DNA of 64,000 nucleotides, taken from positions 1-64,000 of the forward strand of contig NZ_BLJI01000010.1 of assembly GCF_017312365.1 (NCBI RefSeq), written 5' to 3'. Positions 46,693-53,549 of the stretch are shown piece after piece; the first letter of the stretch is position 1, and each line of letters opens with the position of its first letter. Source of the stretch: Chroococcus sp. FPU101. Its GTDB lineage: Bacteria > Cyanobacteriota > Cyanobacteriia > Cyanobacteriales > Microcystaceae. The position numbers and the translations under genes were made by a program. The notes beneath the pieces are model-generated. The model ran no database searches. It had not been told where the DNA came from and saw only the letters and a list, made by a program, of their open reading frames with translations.

Positions 46693-48768
46693 TTAAGATT
46701 CAGCTTCTAAGAATTCTTGTCGAGAGTCGTAGTAGCGGTAATTAGCAGTTCGTGTTTCAACTCCATTAACAATTAGTCCTTTAACTTGTGCTTCTTGTTG
46801 TTTGAGTTGTTCTATACTGTCGATCACTGAGTAGCGATCGCTATTACCTGGACGTACTACAAACATCACGTTTTGGATCAGGCGACTCATTAAAGAGGCT
46901 TCACTGGTCAGATTCACTGGGGGACTATCAACTAAGATAAAATCATAGTTATCAGATGCTTGCATTCGTTTTAAACGTTGTTCAAACTCCCCGCGTAAAA
47001 AGTATTCACCGATTTTGTTTGGTTGAATTAATGGAGCTAACATTAAATCAAAGCCAGGATGGATAGGTAACAGTGTTTCTGGATAATCTGTCCCTCGGCG
47101 AAATTGGGGATAACCGAGTTGTCGGCTCATTTGTGCTTGTCTAAGATCCGCATCGATTAATAAGACTCGATAACCGAGTTGCACTAGAGCCCAAGCAAGT
47201 CCTAAAGTGAGGGTTGTCTTGCCCTCGTTTCTAGTCGCACTGGTGATCATTAAACACCGATTTTCTAGATGGAAAGAACTGACAGTTGCTGCTAAGCGTT
47301 GAAATTCTACGCCAGTTTTTTCATCTAATCCTTTTTCTAAAAATAATCCTTTCAAACGCGGGAATCTGAGAATTAATGGAAAACCTGCTAATTGTAAATC
47401 TTTTGAGTTAAATAATGGGTTGCGAGATTCAAGGAAAAGTAGTATACTCACACTACCCAAAATTGAAGCTAAAAGTCCTCCAAATGCAATCAATTTACGA
47501 CTCGCTGTGGTCGGTTTTGGATCTAGTGTCGGCCCATCAAGTAACTGCACACTGGGATAAGCATTAAAAGCATTAATTTTGTTTTGGCTTAGTTGAGCAG
47601 TAATACCTTTATATACTCCTTCGGCAATCTCATACTTGCGTTTAAGCTCGATGAGCATTCCTTGGTTTTGGGCGATCAAGTCAACTTCGTTATTGAGTTT
47701 GTTGAGTTCCTTTTCGAGTAAGTTAGATTGTTGTTTTAATCCTTTGGCTGTGCTTTGCGATCGAATAACATCTGCAATCAGAGCGGTTCTTGTATCTGTA
47801 CTACTCGGCCCCAATGTGACATCAATTTGAGATGATGGAACGCTTGGCAGCACTCGCGCCATCTGCTGGTTGGCAGCACGGCGCAATTCATTGCGTTTTA
47901 GCATTAATGATTGAATTTGCGGCATTTTATCGGTATAAATCCCACGAGATTCCGATAATTCGATTTCAGTGGCAGCCAATTTATCTCGAACACTTTGATA
48001 CTCTTTGTTTTCTGCTAAACGCAGAGAGTTAAGAGCTTGTTCAGGTGCCATCCCTAATTGTGCGGCAGCGACTTTCGCTTGTATAGCATGAGATTCAGCC
48101 TCTGAGCTAATTTCTGCTTTTTTGGCTTTAAGTTGATTGATAGAATGAATTAATTCTTGGGTTTGTGTTTCTGAATCTAATAGTCCTGTAGATTGTTGAA
48201 ATTGGTTTAATTTGTTTTGAGCTACGATTAAATTGTTTTGAGCTTTTTTAAGAGAGTTTTCGGCAAATTTTTCTTGAGCTTTAACATCTTGTTGACGCAG
48301 TTCATCAAGTCTTTTTTGATAGGAATTGATCAATGTTTTAACTCGCTGATAGGCTAATTCGGGGGTAGTTGCTTCGACTTCTAAACTCATGATGGTTGTT
48401 TGAGCTTGAGGTTGTATTTTAAATAATGCTTTGTAATCTTCTAAGCTAGTATATTCGCTTTTTTGGGGGTCAGATGCCAAGACACGACCAAGCACAGTAT
48501 CACTCATCAAAATAGCTGACTGAGTATAAAGTGGATTAACTTCTTTTGTAAAGTCTATATTTCCATCGCTTAAATTACCCAATGTTCCTAAATTTGCATT
48601 TAATTTATCTCCTTTGATCGGGATACTCAATTCGGCATTAGCTTTCCAAATGGGTGCAACTAATTCTTTTATATTGACGATGACATAGACAACTGAGCTA
48701 ATTAGTAATAAATTGAAGACTAACAAAGGTGGCCAATGCCTACGAACAATGGATAAAGTGTGATTCAT
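46693..48768 (-). CDS. Wzc-type polysaccharide co-polymerase and tyrosine autokinase
   Basis: A 691-residue inner-membrane protein. An N-terminal Wzz-type region carries a first helix (LLVFNLLLISSVVYVIVNI), a long periplasmic coiled-coil segment (about 150-420) and a second helix (KLIAFGGLLASILGSVSILL). The BY-kinase domain shows Walker A at about 509-520 (SATRNEGKTTLTLGLA), Walker A' in VLLIDADLRQAQ and Walker B in FILVDSPPVN. A short tyrosine cluster (ANYRYYDSRQEF) near the C-terminus would be the autophosphorylated tail. It controls chain length and couples polymerisation to the Wza-type channel. It starts 10 bases after a small ribbon-helix-helix gene. Confidence 0.92.
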   Translation of the reverse strand: MNHTLSIVRRHWPPLLVFNLLLISSVVYVIVNIKELVAPIWKANAELSIPIKGDKLNANLGTLGNLSDGNIDFTKEVNPLYTQSAILMSDTVLGRVLASDPQKSEYTSLEDYKALFKIQPQAQTTIMSLEVEATTPELAYQRVKTLINSYQKRLDELRQQDVKAQEKFAENSLKKAQNNLIVAQNKLNQFQQSTGLLDSETQTQELIHSINQLKAKKAEISSEAESHAIQAKVAAAQLGMAPEQALNSLRLAENKEYQSVRDKLAATEIELSESRGIYTDKMPQIQSLMLKRNELRRAANQQMARVLPSVPSSQIDVTLGPSSTDTRTALIADVIRSQSTAKGLKQQSNLLEKELNKLNNEVDLIAQNQGMLIELKRKYEIAEGVYKGITAQLSQNKINAFNAYPSVQLLDGPTLDPKPTTASRKLIAFGGLLASILGSVSILLFLESRNPLFNSKDLQLAGFPLILRFPRLKGLFLEKGLDEKTGVEFQRLAATVSSFHLENRCLMITSATRNEGKTTLTLGLAWALVQLGYRVLLIDADLRQAQMSRQLGYPQFRRGTDYPETLLPIHPGFDLMLAPLIQPNKIGEYFLRGEFEQRLKRMQASDNYDFILVDSPPVNLTSEASLMSRLIQNVMFVVRPGNSDRYSVIDSIEQLKQQEAQVKGLIVNGVETRTANYRYYDSRQEFLEAES

Positions 48769-48778
48769 AATATTACGT

Positions 48779-48931
48779 TTAACTCCCCAGAGAAGGTTTA
48801 AGTTTCCGAATACATTCCCTAATTACATCGCTGTAATTTCGTCCTGTTTCTTTGCAGTAAGCTTCTAGTCTTTCTATCTCAGGTTGGCTTAAGCCGATAG
48901 TCAGACGTTTTCTAATTAATTTCTTTTTCAA
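48779..48931 (-). CDS. Small ribbon-helix-helix (CopG-like) protein, TTG start
   Basis: A 50-residue ORF beginning at TTG 48931, with GGAAA about 10 bases upstream. The translation runs KRLTIGLSQPEIERLEAYCK then ETGRNYSDVIRECIRKLKPS. The pattern (beta-strand RLTIGLS, helix PEIERLEAYCKETG, turn NYSDVIRECIRK) is that of CopG/Arc ribbon-helix-helix DNA-binding proteins. The stop is 10 bases before the Wzc-type ATG, in the same direction, so it is probably cotranscribed and may regulate the polysaccharide locus or act as an antitoxin without a partner. The fold is recognisable, but the short length and non-ATG start leave doubt. Confidence 0.65.
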   Translation of the reverse strand: MKKKLIRKRLTIGLSQPEIERLEAYCKETGRNYSDVIRECIRKLKPSLGS

Positions 48932-49045
48932 GGTTATAATTTCCAAGAATAAGGTAGTCTCAAAAGTCTGATCACCCCATACAAGCTCTTTTGTAACTAT
49001 TTGACGATTGCTATTAATTTTGTTGAAGTATTTTTAGTTTTTTCA

Positions 49046-50098
49046 CTACTTTTTGAATTCTGACCACCGAGAACGTAGATAACCTCGTAATCCTAAACGT
49101 AGCACTACTTTTCCTTGAGATGGAAATGTAGCACAAATACTTCGCCGTAATAATCTTTCTAAAGCATCTTTCGGACTACGTCCAATCACTATACTTTCTT
49201 CAATGGACATTTTAATAATTTTGACTACTTCCACTAAAGAAACTCCATTTTGTTGAATTGCTTTTAAACTTCGATAGTCTACATCTTGTTCAACATTAAA
49301 GCTTTCCTTGAGTCCAACTTGTTGAGCAGCCTGATTAATAAAAGCTGTCATGTTTTCGTGTTCTCGGATTAAATAAGGAATCTGATCACAATGCGCTCGT
49401 ACATTATTGCCGTGCATTCTATAAAACATTAATGGTTCCTTAATACAACCAATTTGTCCATAAAAAGGAACCGTAGTCGTTAGATATGTATCTGCACTTT
49501 CAGTGTAAAGCTTCCCATCAACTTCAAAAAGTTTTGTTGAAACTGGAAAAACTTGTTGCAATACAGTACGACGATAAGCAAGCGCTGAAGTAATTCCCAT
49601 TGCATATCTTCCTTTTTGCAACAATAAATGACGCACATCACCTGTATTAAGGGTTTTACCTCCTTTACCAATGACTTGATCATTTTGATTAACCGATATC
49701 CAACTATGAGAAATTTGTACCCACTCTGGATGCTCAAAAAAAGCAATAACTACTTTTTCAAGTTTATCCTTGCAAAAGTAGTCATCAGCATCTAGAAAAC
49801 AAACAATTTCGCCTTTAGCTTTGGCAATTCCAGTATTGAAAGCGGCTCCTTGTCCAGCATTTTTTTGAAAGATTGCAGTTAGTTGATTTTCATAACGTTT
49901 AATTATTTCTGGTGAATCATCAGTTGAACCATCATCAACAACAATTAATTCAAAGTTTTGATAGGTTTGATTTAAAACACTCTCAATTGCTTGAGCTAAA
50001 AATCGCCCGTAATTATAGTTGGTGATGATGACACTAATAAGAGGTTGGCTTAGAGAACAAATCGAACTAGAATTGATAGATGGTTTAACTTGTAACAT
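49046..50098 (-). CDS. GT2 glycosyltransferase
   Basis: A 350-residue inverting GT-A enzyme. Motifs: ISVIITNYNYGRFLAQAIES, FELIVVDDGSTDDSPEII, and GEIVCFLDADDYFCKDKLEK with the DxD in DADD. The C-terminal half (about 200-350) is less conserved, with an FYRMHGNNVRAHCDQIPYLI segment as is common in this subgroup. No membrane helix. It lies 14 bases downstream of the zinc-ribbon-like gene. The sugar transferred is unknown. Confidence 0.9.
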   Translation of the reverse strand: MLQVKPSINSSSICSLSQPLISVIITNYNYGRFLAQAIESVLNQTYQNFELIVVDDGSTDDSPEIIKRYENQLTAIFQKNAGQGAAFNTGIAKAKGEIVCFLDADDYFCKDKLEKVVIAFFEHPEWVQISHSWISVNQNDQVIGKGGKTLNTGDVRHLLLQKGRYAMGITSALAYRRTVLQQVFPVSTKLFEVDGKLYTESADTYLTTTVPFYGQIGCIKEPLMFYRMHGNNVRAHCDQIPYLIREHENMTAFINQAAQQVGLKESFNVEQDVDYRSLKAIQQNGVSLVEVVKIIKMSIEESIVIGRSPKDALERLLRRSICATFPSQGKVVLRLGLRGYLRSRWSEFKK

Positions 50099-50112
50099 TG
50101 TTTTATACTGTT

Positions 50113-50508
50113 CTAACGATCTTTATTACGACTCATTCGATATGTATATTCACTTACTGATGGATTAGGACGATCTGGAAGTATAGTTTTAGTTGTACGG
50201 TTCCAGTCTTTCCTATCAGGTAAATGAATCGATAGTTTTTGATCCTGTTTGCGAGTGACGAGTAGCCATAATTGACCATCATTAGGACAAAAGAATTGTT
50301 CTATCCATGCAGTTCTATCAACATAAACAGGATAGTTTGTATTGATCATCTTGGCCTTTTTAGTAGAGATATTTAACTCTTTTTTGAGTTCTACGGCATT
50401 TTGATAAAATAAGAAATGCTTGGAACTACCTAAACGCCAAATTCTTGCTTGACAGTGAGGGCAGTAAAAATGTCTATCTTCCTTGTATCGACTTCTTTTA
50501 TTAGCCAT
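50113..50508 (-). CDS. Unrecognised zinc-ribbon-like protein
   Basis: A 131-residue soluble, basic protein that I do not recognise. A CxxC pair (FYCPHCQARIWRLG) near the N-terminus and a lone Cys further on (FFCPNDGQLWLLVT) could make part of a zinc site. The rest is rich in Arg, Lys and Trp, and the C-terminus is polar (SVSEYTYRMSRNKDR). It precedes a GT2 gene by 14 bases in the same transcript. No catalytic motif is seen. It could be a regulator or an accessory factor of the neighbouring transferase. The predicted start has GAAGGAG about 13 bases upstream, somewhat far. Confidence 0.6.
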   Translation of the reverse strand: MANKRSRYKEDRHFYCPHCQARIWRLGSSKHFLFYQNAVELKKELNISTKKAKMINTNYPVYVDRTAWIEQFFCPNDGQLWLLVTRKQDQKLSIHLPDRKDWNRTTKTILPDRPNPSVSEYTYRMSRNKDR

Positions 50509-50885
50509 AATAAGTTTATCGCTCCTTCTACAGTTGTAATACTTGTGAATAGATTAACTAATATCTTATTGCTTGTAATTCATTTTTTTAGCCTCCTTAA
50601 TAATCAACCCTAACCTAAATTATTTTAGCAATGCTCGTAGATTTATCCTCTAAGTATTACTTCATTTATTCTTCTAAAAATTTCGGAAAAATAAAAAAAG
50701 TTTTTAAAAACGGCTTGATGACTATCTATCTATGTCACCTATCAAAATGACTGGTATTAATTATGACTAATAATTTTATTTTTTATTGTAGCCTCAATCG
50801 TTTCAAATAAATGATTATTTGAAACTCTTAATATTTTCTAAATATTTCAATACGCAGTTAACCTAAAATATATATTTCTCATCGA
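50509..50885. promoter_or_regulatory. Intergenic region with an 11-bp hairpin and an isolated strong ribosome binding site
   Basis: GTTTCAAATAA (50800-50810) and TTATTTGAAAC (50815-50825) form a perfect 11-bp stem with a 4-base loop, about 60 bases after the sugar transferase stop. It has no T-run, so it may be a processing or attenuation site. Separately, AAGGAGG (minus strand, 50592-50598) stands 8 bases before ATG 50583, which opens only a five-codon frame. The rest of the stretch is AT-rich with no gene. Confidence 0.5.
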
Positions 50886-51698
50886 TTAGTAAGCCCCTTT
50901 AGCCCTAAACACAACAATGATTGTATTTAGAATTAACTTTAGATCGTAAATAGGTGACCATTTTTGCTGGTACTTTAGATCCATCTTGACTACCTCTTCA
51001 AAATTTTTAATGCTAGAGCGTCCGTTAACCTGCCATTCTCCAGTCATTCCGGGTTTGACGACTAATCTTTGATAGTGATGATTTTGATATTGACAAACTT
51101 CTTCAGGATGAGGGGGACGTGTCCCTACTAAACTCATTTCGCCTCGAAAAACGTTCCAAAACTGAGGAAATTCATCTAAACTGGTGGAACGCAAAAATTT
51201 ACCTACTCTCGTCACACGCGGATCGTTTTTGTTTTTGAATAGCTGTCCTTCAACTTCATTTTCAATAAGATATTTTTGTTGATCAGCATTTGCGACCATT
51301 GTTCTAAATTTCCAGATCTTGAAGGGCTTTCCTTTTAAACCACAACGAATTTGCGAATAGAATACGTCTCCTGGACTATCTAATTTAATAGCGATAGCAA
51401 TCGGAATAATTATAATTGATAAAATTCCTAAACCAATTAAAGCTCCAATCAAATCTATTAAACGTTTAGATAAACTATAAACAGAGCAATGGTTCTCTAG
51501 TTTAATCAGTTGTTCTGTCACAAATTCTTTACAATTTGCTTGAGCAAGAATTGTTTCCCATTCTGGCCAGATATCTCCAATTAACTGAAATTCTTTGACT
51601 GACAAAATTTGAGATGCTTGTCTAGCTTTCTGAATTTCCACACCAGCTTTAATCAACTGTTCTTGATACAGTTGTTGTAATGATTGAGAGTTCATCAC
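50886..51698 (-). CDS. Initiating sugar-1-phosphate transferase (WbaP/polyprenyl glycosylphosphotransferase type)
   Basis: A 270-residue bacterial sugar transferase. After an N-terminal soluble part of about 75 residues comes KRLIDLIGALIGLGILSIII, the single re-entrant membrane helix. DVFYSQIRCGLKGKPFKIWK, RVGKFLRSTSLDEFPQFWNV and LVGTRPPHPEEV then carry the catalytic Asp-Glu pair and Arg residues of the family. PGMTGEWQVNGRSSIKNFEE and the C-terminal RAKGAY complete it. It transfers a sugar phosphate to undecaprenyl phosphate, the first step of repeat-unit assembly. The N-terminus is much shorter than full-length PssY/WbaP proteins with four extra helices. Paired repeats lie upstream at 51973-52077. 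Confidence 0.93.
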   Translation of the reverse strand: MMNSQSLQQLYQEQLIKAGVEIQKARQASQILSVKEFQLIGDIWPEWETILAQANCKEFVTEQLIKLENHCSVYSLSKRLIDLIGALIGLGILSIIIIPIAIAIKLDSPGDVFYSQIRCGLKGKPFKIWKFRTMVANADQQKYLIENEVEGQLFKNKNDPRVTRVGKFLRSTSLDEFPQFWNVFRGEMSLVGTRPPHPEEVCQYQNHHYQRLVVKPGMTGEWQVNGRSSIKNFEEVVKMDLKYQQKWSPIYDLKLILNTIIVVFRAKGAY

Positions 51699-51854
51699 GA
51701 TATGTGCCTCTGCTTAAAACCTTAAATTACACCTGAAAAATTTGCTCAATTGATGTCCAGTTTAAGTATTCTACTCAAATGCCAAAAATCCGCTACCTCA
51801 AATTTAGAAGTAACGAACTAGATTGTTTGAATATAGCTCTTAAAAGCTGATTAT

Positions 51855-51914
51855 TTAAGCGAGAACGTGAAAAAACAAGATCAATCTAGAAAACTTGAGA
51901 ATTATTATGGTCAT
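51855..51914 (-). CDS. Possible 19-residue leader peptide upstream of the sugar transferase
   Basis: ATG at 51914 follows AGGAAGG by 6-7 bases and opens MTIIILKFSRLILFFHVLA before a TAA (51855-51857). It lies between the paired repeats and the sugar transferase gene on the same strand. The peptide is hydrophobic, like a tiny membrane or leader peptide. The ribosome binding site is the only positive evidence; it may be fortuitous. Confidence 0.3.
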   Translation of the reverse strand: MTIIILKFSRLILFFHVLA

Positions 51915-51972
51915 GATAATCCTTCCTTTATGAAGAAAATTTGACCAAATTACTCAAATTCCTTAAACTGAT

Positions 51973-52077
51973 CAAGTTCACTCAATGGTGTCTGCTCTTA
52001 CAGTTTTCAATAACTTGGCTACTAACTTGCTCCTCTTCGGTGTCTCAACCATTCAAGTTCACTCAAGGGTGTCTTCT
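51973..52077 (-). promoter_or_regulatory. Paired 24-bp direct repeats upstream of the sugar transferase gene (pair A)
   Basis: Plus-strand copies CAAGTTCACTCAATGGTGTC (start 51973) and CAAGTTCACTCAAGGGTGTC (start 52054) are each followed by TNCT, giving 24-bp units 81 bases apart. Both are followed by an AT-rich segment with GCTA/CTATT elements. The pair is 275 bases upstream of the sugar transferase start. The same motif occurs as pair B. The size and spacing fit binding sites for a regulator; the gene they serve is inferred from position. Confidence 0.6.
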
Positions 52078-52307
52078 CAAATAGTAAGTAACTTCGCTAT
52101 TGACTAATTTTTATATATTTTATTACGTTGTGTAGATGATTTTTAGCTGTCTATTTGATGAGCTATCTCTAGCATAAAAGTTTTTTGTTTTTATTCTGTA
52201 TCAAAATATACAAAATAATTTTTTTTACGCTCAATGACATTGGTGGTTGCGTTTTTAGACTATAGGACATCGCATAGGGTTTTAGATCGAGGTAACTAAT
52301 TTGCTGT

Positions 52308-52472
52308 TTAGATCCACATATCATAGATATCCCAGACCCCCTCTAATCCCATAACTCCGTTTTTACATAATGCTTCTGCTTCGTTTTTTGAACAAAGGAA
52401 AGGTCTAACTTGTTTTAATTGAATAGATGGCTGAAATGGGGAAAATATAGCCAAAAGCTCTTTAAAAATCAT
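52308..52472 (-). CDS. Unrecognised 54-residue protein with a strong ribosome binding site
   Basis: ATG 52472 is preceded by a near-perfect AAAGGAGG with about 6 bases of spacing. The 54-codon frame begins MIFKELLAIFSPFQPSIQLK, continues QVRPFLCSKNEAEALCKNGV and ends VWDIYDMWI with a stop at 52308-52310. It has two cysteines and no membrane helix or signal peptide, and I do not recognise a family. The start signal is among the best in the window, so translation is likely. Upstream it has its own copy of the paired repeats (52629-52729), like the sugar transferase gene. Confidence 0.7.
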   Translation of the reverse strand: MIFKELLAIFSPFQPSIQLKQVRPFLCSKNEAEALCKNGVMGLEGVWDIYDMWI

Positions 52473-52628
52473 TATTTACCTCCTTTAACAAATTTTATTC
52501 TTAATTTTTTTTAATAGATTAATTGAGAATCGACTTTGATAAGGTGATCAGATTAGGGAATTTTTAAATACAGACTTCGATAGAGTAAAGGAACTTTACT
52601 CGCAACAAACTTGTCTACTAAAACTACT

Positions 52629-52729
52629 TAAGTTCACTCAGAGGTGTCTTCTTAAATAGTTTTCAACAGCTTCACTAATACATACTTAGGAGCAGTTCGA
52701 CTATTCAAGTTCACTCAGAGGTGTCTTTT
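52629..52729 (-). promoter_or_regulatory. Paired 24-bp direct repeats upstream of the 54-residue gene (pair B)
   Basis: Copies start at 52629 (TAAGTTCACTCAGAGGTGTC) and 52706 (CAAGTTCACTCAGAGGTGTC), 77 bases apart, with TTCT/TTTT ends. The shared consensus with pair A is AAGTTCACTCANNGGTGTCT. The nearer copy lies 157 bases upstream of the 54-residue gene's start. Each unit is followed by TTAAATAG, and the spacer sequences also resemble those of pair A, so the whole module looks duplicated. Not a CRISPR: only two units per array and diverged spacers. Confidence 0.6.
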
Positions 52730-52860
52730 TAAATAGTCAATAGTTTAGCTATTGGTTACTTTCTTATTAGTTGCTTTTTGATGTCTCTTATACATCAGAT
52801 TATTATTCAGTGTTTTTAAAAACTGTAGCAAAATATACAGAAAATTTGAATTAGAGTCCC

Positions 52861-52984
52861 AAAAAGTCACTTGAGAAGTCATATGCAATTTATGAACTCT
52901 AACGACGCGAAAATAAGCTTTTTAAGATGTGACTAAGTATAAATACTATTTAATCTCTTAAAAAAGTCACTAATAAGTCATATG
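52861..52984 (+). repeat. Second repeat family, two copies 100 bases apart
   Basis: AAAAAGTCACT followed after 4 or 3 bases by AAGTCATATG occurs at 52861-52885 and 52961-52984. The two start exactly 100 bases apart, and the second copy ends 133 bases before the start of the membrane protein gene at 53118. They are likely regulator sites or remnants of a duplication. Apart from these copies, 52730-53117 shows no gene. Confidence 0.5.
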
Positions 52985-53117
52985 TTAACTAAAAAAGAAG
53001 ATTAATGTTAAGTATTATTGCTAATTTTTTTCTGAGCTTTAACGAGGAAATCTTCATAACCCAAAACTGCTCATCATCGTCTAATTTTAACATTTATTTA
53101 ATAAATCGGAAATTGTC

Positions 53118-53537
53118 ATGATTCGTCGTTTAGCACCTTCTTTTTTAGAGGAAAAAACTCAGGAAATTAAATCAGATCACTATTTAGACCATTTAACAAA
53201 GTCTATCCCCTCAGAAATTGTCATGGCATGGGTGACAATCACTGGATTAATTAAAAGTGATACTCAGATTCCATTAAATACGGTTCTCTGGATTTTATTA
53301 CTGATTTTTATAGTTTTAACGATCGCTTGGACGTATCATAAAAACTCTGGACTTTATCAAAAACCGACCATTAAACAAGTTATGCTCTCGACTGGCTCAT
53401 TTGTGATCTGGGTTTTTGCTTTAGGGGAGCCTTTTTCATCTCTGTCGTTTTATCATCCTGTATATGGTTCGATTTCGTTGATTCTTTATTCCCTGATTGT
53501 TCCTTTAATTTCGTCTAGATCGAAGAGCAGTTTCTAA
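53118..53537 (+). CDS. Unrecognised small membrane protein
   Basis: A 139-residue protein with a soluble N-terminus (about 1-50, opening MIRRLAPSFLEEKTQEIK) and three hydrophobic segments (TVLWILLLIFIVLTIAW, QVMLSTGSFVIWVFAL, ISLILYSLIVPLI). I do not recognise a family. The first segment is followed by a basic loop. GGAAATTG precedes the ATG. It stands alone on the plus strand between the repeat-rich regulatory stretch and the TnpB element, and its function is unknown. Confidence 0.6.
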   Translation: MIRRLAPSFLEEKTQEIKSDHYLDHLTKSIPSEIVMAWVTITGLIKSDTQIPLNTVLWILLLIFIVLTIAWTYHKNSGLYQKPTIKQVMLSTGSFVIWVFALGEPFSSLSFYHPVYGSISLILYSLIVPLISSRSKSSF

Positions 53538-53549
53538 ATTAATTGCAGC

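Noticed and set aside
51973-52729. Repeats considered as a CRISPR array
   Set aside because: Only two units per group, spacers related to each other, no cas genes.
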